A program made the translations under genes and the position numbers. Below the pieces are notes generated by a model, which did not search any database, was not told the DNA's origin, and saw nothing but the letters and a program-made list of their open reading frames with translations. From Nocardia panacis (GTDB lineage Bacteria > Actinomycetota > Actinomycetes > Mycobacteriales > Mycobacteriaceae), in assembly GCF_003598715.1 (NCBI RefSeq), contig NZ_QZFU01000044.1, positions 1-55,349 on the forward strand: a stretch of DNA of 55,349 bases. The letters are read 5' to 3'. Below, in pieces: positions 36,817-44,569 of the stretch; positions within the stretch are counted from its first letter, which is position 1; each line of letters starts with the position of its first letter.

Positions 36817-37785
36817 CTAGCTCGCGTACGCCCGCAACCTGTCGGCCCGCTCACCCTTGCGCAGCTTGGACATGACCTCGCGCTCGATCTGCCGGACCCG
36901 CTCGCGGGACAGGCCGAACAGTTTGCCGATCTGATCCAGGGTGCGCGGCTGGCCGTCGTCCAGGCCGAAACGCAACCGGATGACCTGCTGTTCGCGCTCG
37001 TCCAGGGTGGCGAGCACGGAGCGCACATCGTGGTGCAGCAGCCCGGCGATCACGGCCGATTCGGCCGAGGTGGCCTCGGAGTCCTCGATGAAATCGCCGA
37101 GTGGGGCCTCCTCGTCGTTGCCGACCGGCATATCCAGGCTCACCGGGTCGCGGCTGTGATCGAGCAGATCGGAGATCTTGTCGACCGGGATACCGGACTC
37201 CCTGGCCAGTTCCTCGTCGGTGGCCTCGCGCCCCAACTGCTGATGCAGTTCCCGCTTGATCCGGGCCAGCTTGTTGACCTGCTCGACCAGGTGGACGGGC
37301 AGGCGGATGGTGCGGCTCTGATCGGCCATGCCGCGGGTGATGGCCTGCCGGATCCACCAGGTGGCGTAGGTGGAGAACTTGAAGCCCTTGGTGTAATCGA
37401 ACTTCTCCATCGCCCGGATGAGCCCGAGGTTGCCTTCCTGGATCAGGTCCAGCAGGGGCATACCGCGACCGGTGTACCGCTTGGCGAGCGAGACGACGAG
37501 GCGGAGGTTGGCCTCGAGCAGGTGCGAGCGGGCCGCTTGGCCCTCGCGCACCAGCAGGGCGAGATCGCGCTTGCGCGGGGCCGACAGTCGCTTGCCGGTC
37601 TCCAGTAGGTGCTGCGCGTAGAGACCCGCCTCGATGCGCTTGGCCAGCTCGACCTCGTCGGCGGCCGTGAGCAGTGCGGTGCGGCCGATTCCGTTGAGGT
37701 ACACGCGTACCAGGTCGGCGGCGGGGCTCTGGGCGTCGAGGTCCGATTCGCTGATGCGCACTCGAGTGGTGGCGGGGCTTGTCAT
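36817..37785 (-). CDS. sigB: Primary-like sigma factor SigB
   Basis: A 322-residue group 2 sigma-70 factor. Region 1.2 lies at about residues 22-55, region 2 includes DLIQEGNLGLIRAMEKFDY and STYATWWIRQAITR, region 3 follows, and region 4 ends in GLSRERVRQIEREVMSKLR. It lacks the long N-terminal extension of SigA, and its length matches mycobacterial SigB. The ATG at 37785 has AGGAGG upstream. A GGAAC/GTT promoter lies 33-61 bp before the start, indicating induction through a SigE/SigH-type ECF factor. Unlike in M. tuberculosis, ideR is about 6 kb away. Confidence 0.95.
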   Translation of the reverse strand: MTSPATTRVRISESDLDAQSPAADLVRVYLNGIGRTALLTAADEVELAKRIEAGLYAQHLLETGKRLSAPRKRDLALLVREGQAARSHLLEANLRLVVSLAKRYTGRGMPLLDLIQEGNLGLIRAMEKFDYTKGFKFSTYATWWIRQAITRGMADQSRTIRLPVHLVEQVNKLARIKRELHQQLGREATDEELARESGIPVDKISDLLDHSRDPVSLDMPVGNDEEAPLGDFIEDSEATSAESAVIAGLLHHDVRSVLATLDEREQQVIRLRFGLDDGQPRTLDQIGKLFGLSRERVRQIEREVMSKLRKGERADRLRAYAS

Positions 37786-37817
37786 GACTTGCCTCCTGTC
37801 GGTGGTGTCTCACTCCG

Positions 37818-37846
37818 AACAACGGACCCGACAGGGAGAAAGTTCC
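37818..37846 (-). promoter_or_regulatory. SigE/SigH-type promoter of sigB
   Basis: On the minus strand GGGAAC (GGAAC at 37846-37842) is separated by 18 bases from GTT (37823-37821), with a second GTT directly after. This is the -35/-10 pattern of SigE/SigH ECF promoters, which drive sigB in mycobacteria. The implied start of transcription lies about 25-30 bp before the ATG. Confidence 0.6.
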
Positions 37847-37970
37847 CGGAAACGATGCCGGTAAACCGGTCCTGAACTGCGGCTTTGATCACTTCCATCT
37901 GAGAAGTTCCTGAGAAGGCCACAGGTCGGGAACGCGGGTGATCGGCCGGTCTCCCCGGTTTGCCGAACCG

Positions 37971-39479
37971 TTACGCGGGATGCACCAAACCGTGTCGCAC
38001 CAGTCCGGTGACGACGTTCAACGCGCCCGCGGCGAATTCGGGGGTCACCTCGACGCCCTCGGCGAGGGCGAGCAATTCCACCAGTTCGGACAACGGCAAT
38101 CCATCCGGCCGCATTCCCGCCACCAGCGCGCTGGTGGCGGCATCCACCTCGTGCTGCCAGCGCGGGCCGTCGCCGCGATGCAGGCGCGCGACCCGTTCGG
38201 ACCAGCCCACCTCGCCGGGCAGATAGACCCGCTCCAGTGCGGTGGCCGGATCGACCGCGAAACGCGAACTCCAGGCGAGGGTTTCGTCGGCCGCCGCATC
38301 GCGCAGCCAGGCCGAGCGGGCGAAGTAGCCGATGGCCTCCCCGCCGAGGGGGTCGTCGAAGCCGTGGGTCAGATCCTCGGCGAGCAGTTCGGTCGGTCCG
38401 TCGATGGCGCGCAGATAGACGAAACCGAAGCCGACGCCTTCGACATCGGCGGCGGTGAAGGCGTCGAGCCAGCGTTCGGCGCGGGCCTGGGCGGCCGGAT
38501 CGCGCGGGTCGAGTCCGGCGTCGCGCAGCCAGGTGCCCACGTAGAGGGCGGGATCGGCGATGTCGCGCTGCACCACCCAGGCGTCGATGCCGTAGTCGGG
38601 CAGCCAGGACGAGACGCGGTGTCGCCAGTCCTCGCCGTCGATATGCGCCCAGGCGGCCAGCATGGCGGCGGTGCCGCCGGGGGCGAGCAGTTCGGGGGCC
38701 TGCGAGATGACCAGTTCGCTCGCGCCGTCGAGGGCCAGGCCGGAGTCGCGGTAGGTGTGTTCGATGCGGGCGGGGCCGACGACGAACGGCGGGTTGGCCA
38801 CGATCTGGTCGAAGCGGCGGTCCGCGACGGGTTCGAACCAGGAACCCTCGAGCAGTTCGATTTCGATGTCATTGAGTGCGGCGGTGGCCTCGGCCAGCCA
38901 CAGGGCGCGCCGGTTCACGTCGGTGGCGGTGACCGAGCGGGCGTAGGAGGCGGCGTGGACAGCCTGTACGCCGCAGCCGGTGCCCAGATCCAGGACCGAG
39001 CCGACCGGTTCGGTGGGGGTGGCGCGCAGCAGTGACAGGGAGGCGTGGCCGACGCCGAGCACATGGTCCTCGGTGAGGGTGCGGCGCCGCATCGAGTCGT
39101 CGAGATCCGACAGGATCCAGCGGGTGCCCGCGCCCGCGTCGAGCGGCCGCAGATCCAACGCCGCCCGCACCTCCCGGCCCGAACGATCCAGCAGACCGGC
39201 CGCGACCGCCCGATCCATCTCGACCGGCGCCAGCGCCGCCGCCACCTCCCGCTCCGGCATCGCATCCCCGAGCAGCAGCAATCGAATCAGCGTCCCCAAC
39301 TCGCCCGCGTCGCGCGCGACCCGCCGCACCGGCACCGGTTCCGAACGCCCCAGCGCCGCATGAACTTCCGCCCCCAGCACCGCCAGCAGCCCATCCGCGT
39401 CATACCCGACCCGCTCCAACGCCGTCCGCAACTGCGGGCACAACGCCGTCAACAGCGATCCGGTGGTAGTCCGATTCAT
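37971..39479 (-). CDS. Class I SAM-dependent methyltransferase
   Basis: A 502-residue methyltransferase. An N-terminal helical region (residues 1-140) precedes the Rossmann domain with VLDLGTGCGVQAVH (AdoMet loop), TATDVNRRAL, and the NPPF catalytic motif in IVANPPFVVGP, which marks methylation of a planar nitrogen on RNA, DNA or protein. A further 190-residue C-terminal domain follows. It resembles the large actinobacterial proteins annotated only as methyltransferases. The start is the ATG at 39479; the frame runs 20 codons upstream without similarity. Substrate unknown. Confidence 0.88.
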   Translation of the reverse strand: MNRTTTGSLLTALCPQLRTALERVGYDADGLLAVLGAEVHAALGRSEPVPVRRVARDAGELGTLIRLLLLGDAMPEREVAAALAPVEMDRAVAAGLLDRSGREVRAALDLRPLDAGAGTRWILSDLDDSMRRRTLTEDHVLGVGHASLSLLRATPTEPVGSVLDLGTGCGVQAVHAASYARSVTATDVNRRALWLAEATAALNDIEIELLEGSWFEPVADRRFDQIVANPPFVVGPARIEHTYRDSGLALDGASELVISQAPELLAPGGTAAMLAAWAHIDGEDWRHRVSSWLPDYGIDAWVVQRDIADPALYVGTWLRDAGLDPRDPAAQARAERWLDAFTAADVEGVGFGFVYLRAIDGPTELLAEDLTHGFDDPLGGEAIGYFARSAWLRDAAADETLAWSSRFAVDPATALERVYLPGEVGWSERVARLHRGDGPRWQHEVDAATSALVAGMRPDGLPLSELVELLALAEGVEVTPEFAAGALNVVTGLVRHGLVHPA

Positions 39480-39582
39480 AGCCACCCGCCCACTGTGCCA
39501 CCGCAACCTCCCAGCACCCGCGCACCCCCTCCCAACCACCGATCGTGGCGCGATGCCCCAGCGCCGAGGCGCGGTACATAAG

Positions 39583-39903
39583 TCAGAGCAGCCCGAGTTT
39601 GAGCATCAGTGCCTGGTCGAGGTCCGCTAGCTCGTCGCCGTCGAGGCTGCCTTTGAAGTCGCCGAATCGACTCGGATCGACGGTGTAGATCCGGTCGGTG
39701 AGAATTCTGGTCTTCACGCCGTCGACATCGATTTCCGGTCGATAGCTGGCAGGCCCGGCGCTGGTCGAGGTCATGGCGACGATCACGGTGGACGAGGCGA
39801 ACCGATCCGACTGGACGATCACCGCCAAACGCCGGCCCTGCTGTTCGTGGCCGCGAGCGCCGGGTGCGGCCTTGATCTCGTAGATCGCGCCGCGAAAGAT
39901 CAT
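39583..39903 (-). CDS. MazF/PemK-family toxin
   Basis: A 106-residue type II toxin, expected to be a sequence-specific endoribonuclease. FRGAIYEIK and GHEQQGRRLAVIVQSD match the MazF N-terminal strands with the conserved basic segment, VIVAMTST follows, and KTRILTDRIYTVDPSRF is the second conserved block. The ATG at 39903 overlaps the antitoxin stop by 4 bp. It lies downstream of the antitoxin, the usual order. Confidence 0.88.
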   Translation of the reverse strand: MIFRGAIYEIKAAPGARGHEQQGRRLAVIVQSDRFASSTVIVAMTSTSAGPASYRPEIDVDGVKTRILTDRIYTVDPSRFGDFKGSLDGDELADLDQALMLKLGLL

Positions 39904-40124
39904 GCGATCCCCATATATCGCTGAATCGCGAGCATTTCGGCCTGGTCCGATTCATCGGCCGCGAGGCGTTCGGCATCGGCCGCGGCGCGCTCGAGGATCA
40001 TTTCGCGGTAGGTGCGCAGCACGGCGTAGCGAACGGCTTCGCTGCGGTTGCCGTGGCCGTGTTCGGAGAGCGCGGAGAGGGCGGTTTCCATGGCTTCGTC
40101 GGTGCGAACGTTCAGAACTCCCAT
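39900..40124 (-). CDS. Ribbon-helix-helix antitoxin
   Basis: A 74-residue antitoxin. The N-terminal LNVRTDEAMETALSALSE and RSEAVRYAVLRTYREMI form a ribbon-helix-helix DNA-binding domain; the acidic C-terminal part (AADESDQAEMLAIQ) should bind the toxin. The ATG at 40124 is preferred over an in-frame TTG at 40142. A 19-bp dyad lies 10-28 bp upstream of the start codon, consistent with autoregulation. Confidence 0.85.
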   Translation of the reverse strand: MGVLNVRTDEAMETALSALSEHGHGNRSEAVRYAVLRTYREMILERAAADAERLAADESDQAEMLAIQRYMGIA

Positions 40125-40133
40125 GGATTCAGC

Positions 40134-40152
40134 GTAACGCAATATGTGTTAC
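40134..40152. promoter_or_regulatory. Operator dyad of the toxin-antitoxin operon
   Basis: GTAAC (40134-40138) and GTTAC (40148-40152) form an inverted repeat around 9 bases, with further symmetric CA...TG inside; 14 of 18 arm positions match. It lies between the antitoxin ATG and the end of the glxA-like gene, over the expected promoter. Confidence 0.6.
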
Positions 40153-41156
40153 ATGCCTCGGTCGGTGGCCGGGGAGTTGTGTGGGGCGCGGAAGGATTTG
40201 CGGTAGGCGAGAGGTGGGATGCCCAGGGACAGGCGCATGTGGTGGCGGAGGGATGCGGCGGTGCCGATGCCCGCGCAGCGGGCGACGGCGTCGATGGGGA
40301 GGTCGGTGGTTTCCAGGAGGTGGCGGGCGTGGCGCAGGCGCTGCTGGAGCAGCCAGGCGCCGGGGGCCAGGGCGGTCTCGGCTTTGAAGCGGCGGGTGAA
40401 GGTGCGCACGCTCATGCGGGCGTTGGCGGCCATGGCGGTCAGGTCCAGGGGTTGATCGAGGCGGGTGAGCGCCCAGGCGCGGGTGCCGGCCGTGCCGTCG
40501 GATCCCGGATCGGGGACCTGGCGTTCGATGAACTGCGATTGGCCGCCCTCGCGCCACGGCTGGACCACGCAGTACCTGGCCGCCCGATTGGCGGGCTCGC
40601 TGCCGTGGTCGGCGCGAATGATGTGCAGGCACAGGTCGATTCCGGCCGCGAGTCCGGCGGCGGTCCAGATATTGCCGTCCTCGACGAACAGCGGATCCTC
40701 ATCGAGCAGGACCCTCGGGTACAGCGCGCGGAAGGTATCGGCGAAGCTCCAGTGCGTGGTGGCCCGCCGCCCGTCGAGGAGTCCCATCGCGGCGAGCACG
40801 AAAGAGCCGGTGCAGATGGACATGATCCTGGCATCGGGTCGAACATCGGCGAAGGCCGCGACGAGCTCGGCGGAAACGGTGCCCTCGGTGCGCGGTCCGG
40901 GCAGCCTGGTCCCGGTGACGATGACCGTATCCGCCTCCGCCATGGCCTCCGGCCCGCATTCCGGCACGATCCCATAGCCCTGGGTGGTCGGCACCGGATC
41001 GGTGGACAGCGCGCACACCCGCACGTCGTAGAGCGGATTCCCGTCGGAGTCCACCGCCGCCCCGAGCACCAGCGGCGGGATCGCCAGATCGAATCCGATG
41101 ACCTCCGGCAGCGCCAACACCGCCACTCTGTGCCGCGTGGATCCGGGATGTCTCAT
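40149..41156 (-). CDS. GlxA-type regulator (DJ-1/PfpI domain + AraC HTH)
   Basis: A 335-residue transcription factor. Residues 8-190 form a class I glutamine-amidotransferase-like domain (DJ-1/PfpI) with Cys in SICTGSFVLAAMGLL; residues 215-320 form an AraC-type DNA-binding domain (AANARMSVRTFTRRFKAET and AVARCAGIGTAASLRHHM). Such proteins often activate transport or catabolic genes. The ATG at 41156 overlaps the stop of an 11-codon ORF (ATGA); an in-frame ATG at 41222 would add 22 residues. It is divergent from an MFS transporter, its likely target. Its stop region ends 24 bp before the antitoxin start. Confidence 0.88.
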   Translation of the reverse strand: MRHPGSTRHRVAVLALPEVIGFDLAIPPLVLGAAVDSDGNPLYDVRVCALSTDPVPTTQGYGIVPECGPEAMAEADTVIVTGTRLPGPRTEGTVSAELVAAFADVRPDARIMSICTGSFVLAAMGLLDGRRATTHWSFADTFRALYPRVLLDEDPLFVEDGNIWTAAGLAAGIDLCLHIIRADHGSEPANRAARYCVVQPWREGGQSQFIERQVPDPGSDGTAGTRAWALTRLDQPLDLTAMAANARMSVRTFTRRFKAETALAPGAWLLQQRLRHARHLLETTDLPIDAVARCAGIGTAASLRHHMRLSLGIPPLAYRKSFRAPHNSPATDRGM

Positions 41157-41188
41157 CGCACCGCGAAGCGGTCGGGCGTCGTGCGCAT
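41153..41188 (-). CDS. Possible leader peptide ORF before glxA-like gene
   Basis: On the minus strand GGAGG, five bases before an ATG at 41188, opens an 11-codon ORF (MRTTPDRFAVR) whose TGA overlaps the ATG of the regulator gene as ATGA. The regulator itself has no good ribosome site, so it may depend on coupled translation. If the regulator instead starts at 41222, this ORF is only an out-of-frame artefact. Confidence 0.35.
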   Translation of the reverse strand: MRTTPDRFAVR

Positions 41189-41274
41189 CGTTACCTCCGA
41201 GAATGGCTTGATATTGACGCATTGTGGCATTCAGGCCACTCGATGGAAAGATCCGCATCCGGCAGGCTGCTCCG

Positions 41275-42552
41275 GTGACCGAATTGCGAACGCCGATCAC
41301 TCGGCCCACCAAGACTTCTCGCGGACCGCATCCGGCCTGGATGGTGGCCTGCGTCGGATTCGTCGCACTGATCGGCGCGGCCGGATTCCGGTCGGTGCCC
41401 GGTGTGCTGCTCGATCCGCTGCACGAGGAATTCGGCTGGTCGCACGGGACCATCGGGACGGCGGTCTCGCTGAATATGCTGCTGTACGGCCTGATCTCGC
41501 CGTTCGCGGCGGCACTGATGGACCGCTTCGGCATTCGGCGCGTGGTGGCGGGGGCGCTGGTGCTGGTGGCGGCGGGCAGCGGGCTTACCGTATTCATGAC
41601 GCAGGCTTGGCATTTGGTGCTCACCTGGGGTCTGCTGGTGGGCATCGGGGTCGGCTCGATGTCGATGCCGTTCGTGGCCACCATCACCGGACGCTGGTTC
41701 GTCAAGCACCGCGGTCTCGTCACGGGGGTGCTCACCGCGGCGGGCGCGACCGGTCAGCTGGTGTTCCTGCCGATGGTCTCGTCGTTGGCGCACGCGCATG
41801 GGTGGCGGTTGCCGTCGCTGATCGTGGCGGGCGCCGCGCTGGCGGTGGCGCCACTGGTGCTGCTATTCATCCGTGACTATCCCAGCGATATGGGCGTCAC
41901 CGCCTACGGTGCGGAACCCGACAGTTCCGTCGGGGTGCGGACCTCGGTGGCGGGTGGCGCGTCCCGCGCGCTCACCGTACTGGCCACTATCGCGCGCACA
42001 CCCGGATTCTGGTTGCTGGCAGGCGGTTTCGCGGTCTGCGGCGCGACCACCAACGGCCTGGTCGGCACGCATTTCGTCAGCGCCGCGCACGATCACGGCA
42101 TGCCGCCGACCACCGCGGCGAGCCTGCTGGCGCTGGTCGGGATCTTCGATGTGGCGGGCACCATCTTCTCCGGTTGGCTCACCGACCGGGTCGATCCGCG
42201 CTACCTGCTGCTCGGCTACTACACCCTGCGCGGCTTGTCGCTGCTGATCCTGCCCTCGCTGTTCGCGCCGGACACCCAGCCGAGCATGTGGGTGTTCATC
42301 ATCTTCTACGGGTTGGACTGGATCGCCACGGTGCCGCCGACGGTCGCGCTGTGCCGGTCGCTGTTCGGCGACGACGGACCGGTCGCCTTCGGGTGGGTGT
42401 TCGCCTCGCATCAGGTGGGCGCGGCCATCGCGGCGATGGGCGCCGGCTTCCTCCGGGACCTGCAGGGCAGCTACGACCTGGCCTGGTATCTGGCGGGCGG
42501 GCTGTGTGGGGCGGCAGCGCTGATGTCCATCGGCATTCGGCGGACCATATAG
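41275..42552 (+). CDS. MFS transporter (monocarboxylate/oxalate-type)
   Basis: A 425-residue major facilitator with about twelve membrane helices. GFRSVPGVLLDPLHEEFGWSHG and LMDRFGIRR are the helix 1 and loop 2-3 motifs of the monocarboxylate-porter-like group; FSGWLTDRVDPR is the matching loop in the second half. A basic N-terminal tail (about 20 residues) is cytoplasmic. The GTG at 41275 has a weak ribosome site. It is divergent from the GlxA-type regulator, suggesting control by it. Substrate unknown. Confidence 0.85.
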   Translation: MTELRTPITRPTKTSRGPHPAWMVACVGFVALIGAAGFRSVPGVLLDPLHEEFGWSHGTIGTAVSLNMLLYGLISPFAAALMDRFGIRRVVAGALVLVAAGSGLTVFMTQAWHLVLTWGLLVGIGVGSMSMPFVATITGRWFVKHRGLVTGVLTAAGATGQLVFLPMVSSLAHAHGWRLPSLIVAGAALAVAPLVLLFIRDYPSDMGVTAYGAEPDSSVGVRTSVAGGASRALTVLATIARTPGFWLLAGGFAVCGATTNGLVGTHFVSAAHDHGMPPTTAASLLALVGIFDVAGTIFSGWLTDRVDPRYLLLGYYTLRGLSLLILPSLFAPDTQPSMWVFIIFYGLDWIATVPPTVALCRSLFGDDGPVAFGWVFASHQVGAAIAAMGAGFLRDLQGSYDLAWYLAGGLCGAAALMSIGIRRTI

Positions 42553-42588
42553 TCGCCTCAGTCAGCGGGCCGCAGCGGTCGGGCCGTT

Positions 42589-42648
42589 GCGATTGGCCGC
42601 CTCGGTCGGCGGGTGGAAGCGATTGGCCGCCTCGGTCGGCGGATGGAA
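42589..42648. repeat. 30-bp tandem duplication
   Basis: Two adjacent 30-bp copies (42589-42618 and 42619-42648) differ at one base. They fill the gap between the convergent MFS and DUF3099 genes, ending just before the DUF3099 stop. Confidence 0.85.
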
Positions 42649-42653
42649 GCGAA

Positions 42654-43091
42654 TCAGCCGTCGATCGCGTTGTGCGGGCGCGATTCCAGCGCGGTGCGGG
42701 GCCGATCCCAGCGGGAGGGTTCGTCCTTGGCGCGTGGCGGACGGTCGTTGGCGATGAGCACCGCGATCCACGGCAGCGGCACCGAGACGCCGATGATCAG
42801 CAGTGATATCAGCGCGCTGCCCCACATGCTGTAGGCGATGGCCGCCAGCACCAGGCACGGGATGCGGAAGGCCATGATGATGGTGTAGCGGCGCACTCTG
42901 GCGCGATGCTGATCCTCCAGCGAGGATTGGGCGTCGGTGATCAGGACGGGGTGTCGCTCGTCATTGCCGGGGAAGTATCCGGAGGATCGATCGGGGCGCT
43001 CGGGCATCGTGAGGTCCGGGTGCTCGCCTCGGCCGGGATTGTCGGCGGCCTCCGTTTTGCCCTCTCGGTCGGCTGCGCCGTGCTGCTGCAT
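42654..43091 (-). CDS. DUF3099 membrane protein (Rv2709-like)
   Basis: A 145-residue protein. A polar N-terminal half contains HPVLITDAQSSLEDQHRARVRRY, the DUF3099 signature. Two close hydrophobic helices (about residues 70-90 and 93-115) follow, and the tail is basic and polar. It corresponds to Rv2709, next to Rv2708c, as here. The ATG at 43091 has GGGAGA upstream. The N-terminal 50 residues are poorly conserved, so a later start is possible. Function unknown. Confidence 0.85.
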   Translation of the reverse strand: MQQHGAADREGKTEAADNPGRGEHPDLTMPERPDRSSGYFPGNDERHPVLITDAQSSLEDQHRARVRRYTIIMAFRIPCLVLAAIAYSMWGSALISLLIIGVSVPLPWIAVLIANDRPPRAKDEPSRWDRPRTALESRPHNAIDG

Positions 43092-43163
43092 ACACCGAGT
43101 CTCCCACTCCGGGATCACGGCCGCACACACGGTAGTGGGGCGCGATGCGGCAAAATGGAACTC

Positions 43164-43400
43164 GTGAGCACAGACACCATGGTCCGCCCCGATACGACCA
43201 CCGACGAGTCGACCGGCGACGACATCCCCAAGTACTTCCACTACGTCAAGAAGGAGAAGATCGCCGAGAGTGCCGTGATGGGCACCATGGTGGTCGCCCT
43301 CTGCGGCGAGGTCTTCCCGGTCACCCGCTCGCCCAAGCCGGGCTCGCCGGTCTGCCCGGAGTGCAAGAAGGTCTACGAGGGGTTGCGCAAAGGCGAGTGA
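43164..43400 (+). CDS. DUF3039 protein (Rv2708c-like)
   Basis: A 78-residue protein nearly identical in its core to mycobacterial Rv2708c: IPKYFHYVKKEKIAESAVMG, then LCGEVFPVTRSPKPGSPVCP with a CPEC pair that probably binds zinc together with the earlier Cys. The GTG at 43164 is chosen; ATG at 43155 would add three residues. It is divergent from DUF3099, as in M. tuberculosis. Its 3' end overlaps the convergent YihY gene by 28 bp. Function unknown. Confidence 0.9.
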   Translation: MSTDTMVRPDTTTDESTGDDIPKYFHYVKKEKIAESAVMGTMVVALCGEVFPVTRSPKPGSPVCPECKKVYEGLRKGE

Positions 43401-44401
43401 GGCGGATCGGATTCGCCGTCCTCCCCCTGGACCTGCCCGGTCATCCACTGCTTGACCTGGGTCATCCAGGTCGCTCGCGCGGGCCACAACTCCTGGACCG
43501 AGGCGTTGAATTCCGCGCCGAGTATGACGGCGAATCCGAGGAAGAACGTGAACAGCAGGAAGGCGATCGGGGTGGCGAGCGCGCCGTAGCTGACTCCGGT
43601 CTTGGTGATCCAGGCGAGATAGCGTCGCAGCCCCTCGCTGGCGGCCATGAAGAACACCCCCGCCACCAGCGCGCCCCAGAACAGCCGATGCCACGGCAGT
43701 GAGCGGTGCAGCGCCAGCTTGTACAGCGTGGTCAGTCCGACGATGAGCAGCAGTCCGACGCCCGGATAGTAGAACGCGTCCAAAAGCGCCAGCCCCGGTG
43801 CGCGCCAGGACTCGGGCAATACCCGCCCGATGAGCTGCGGCCCCAGCGCGACCAGCGGCAGGATGAATACGGCCGCGACCAGGAAGCCCAGGTAGAGCAG
43901 CAGTGCGAAGATGCGCTGCCATACCGGGTGGCGCGCGTCCTGCTGATCGTGCGCCTCGACGATGGAGTCGACGAAGGTGGCCATCGCCGAGGATCCGGCC
44001 CACAGCGACAGCACGAATCCGATCGACACCACCGCGCCGCGCCCGCGGCCGAGCACGTCGTGCACGGTGGGTGCGATGAGGTCGTTGACCACCGAGGGGC
44101 TGAACAGGTCCCGACTGAACTTGATGATCTTGGACTGGACGATATCGACGGTATCGGGTCCGAACCAGCCGCCCACATAGCCGAGGCTGCCGAGCAGTCC
44201 GAGCAGCAGCGGGGCCAGCGAGAGGGTTTGCCAGAAGGCCGCCGCCGCCGATTTGGTGAATATCGAGTCGTCCCAGGACTTCTCCGCCGAAAGCCGGATC
44301 AGCGCGAGGACGCGGCGCCCCGGCCGGGTCCGCGTCGCATCGCTTGCCGGTGGTTCGCGCGGCGGCGGATCGGTTCTGGGTAGCGGAACTTCGTCGTTCA
44401 T
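43373..44401 (-). CDS. YihY/BrkB-family membrane protein (Rv2707-like)
   Basis: A 342-residue polytopic membrane protein with about six helices. KSAAAAFWQTLSLAPLLLG, SIGFVLSLWAGSSAMATFVDSI and SYGALATPIAFLLFTF are the family's conserved blocks. Rv2707 is the mycobacterial relative at the same locus. The ATG at 44401 is preferred; the upstream in-frame extension (26 residues) looks non-coding. The biochemical role is not established; it is not an RNase BN despite old annotations. The tail overlaps DUF3039 on the opposite strand. Confidence 0.9.
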   Translation of the reverse strand: MNDEVPLPRTDPPPREPPASDATRTRPGRRVLALIRLSAEKSWDDSIFTKSAAAAFWQTLSLAPLLLGLLGSLGYVGGWFGPDTVDIVQSKIIKFSRDLFSPSVVNDLIAPTVHDVLGRGRGAVVSIGFVLSLWAGSSAMATFVDSIVEAHDQQDARHPVWQRIFALLLYLGFLVAAVFILPLVALGPQLIGRVLPESWRAPGLALLDAFYYPGVGLLLIVGLTTLYKLALHRSLPWHRLFWGALVAGVFFMAASEGLRRYLAWITKTGVSYGALATPIAFLLFTFFLGFAVILGAEFNASVQELWPARATWMTQVKQWMTGQVQGEDGESDPPHSPLRNPS

Positions 44402-44569
44402 GGTCCCTACAGCATCGCGCACTCGTATGGCACGCGCCGCGCCACACCGCGAACGTGTCGGCGAACGCTTCGTGTCCACCTACCGCATCCAGCGCCGATG
44501 CTGTGACGAACCTCGCGACCTCCGCGTCGGTTTGGCGACACACCGGACCGGGCGGCTAGTGTCTTCAGC

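Noticed and set aside
38830..38839. GGTTCGAACC resembling a tRNA T-loop
   Set aside because: It lies within the methyltransferase coding sequence and no cloverleaf is possible.
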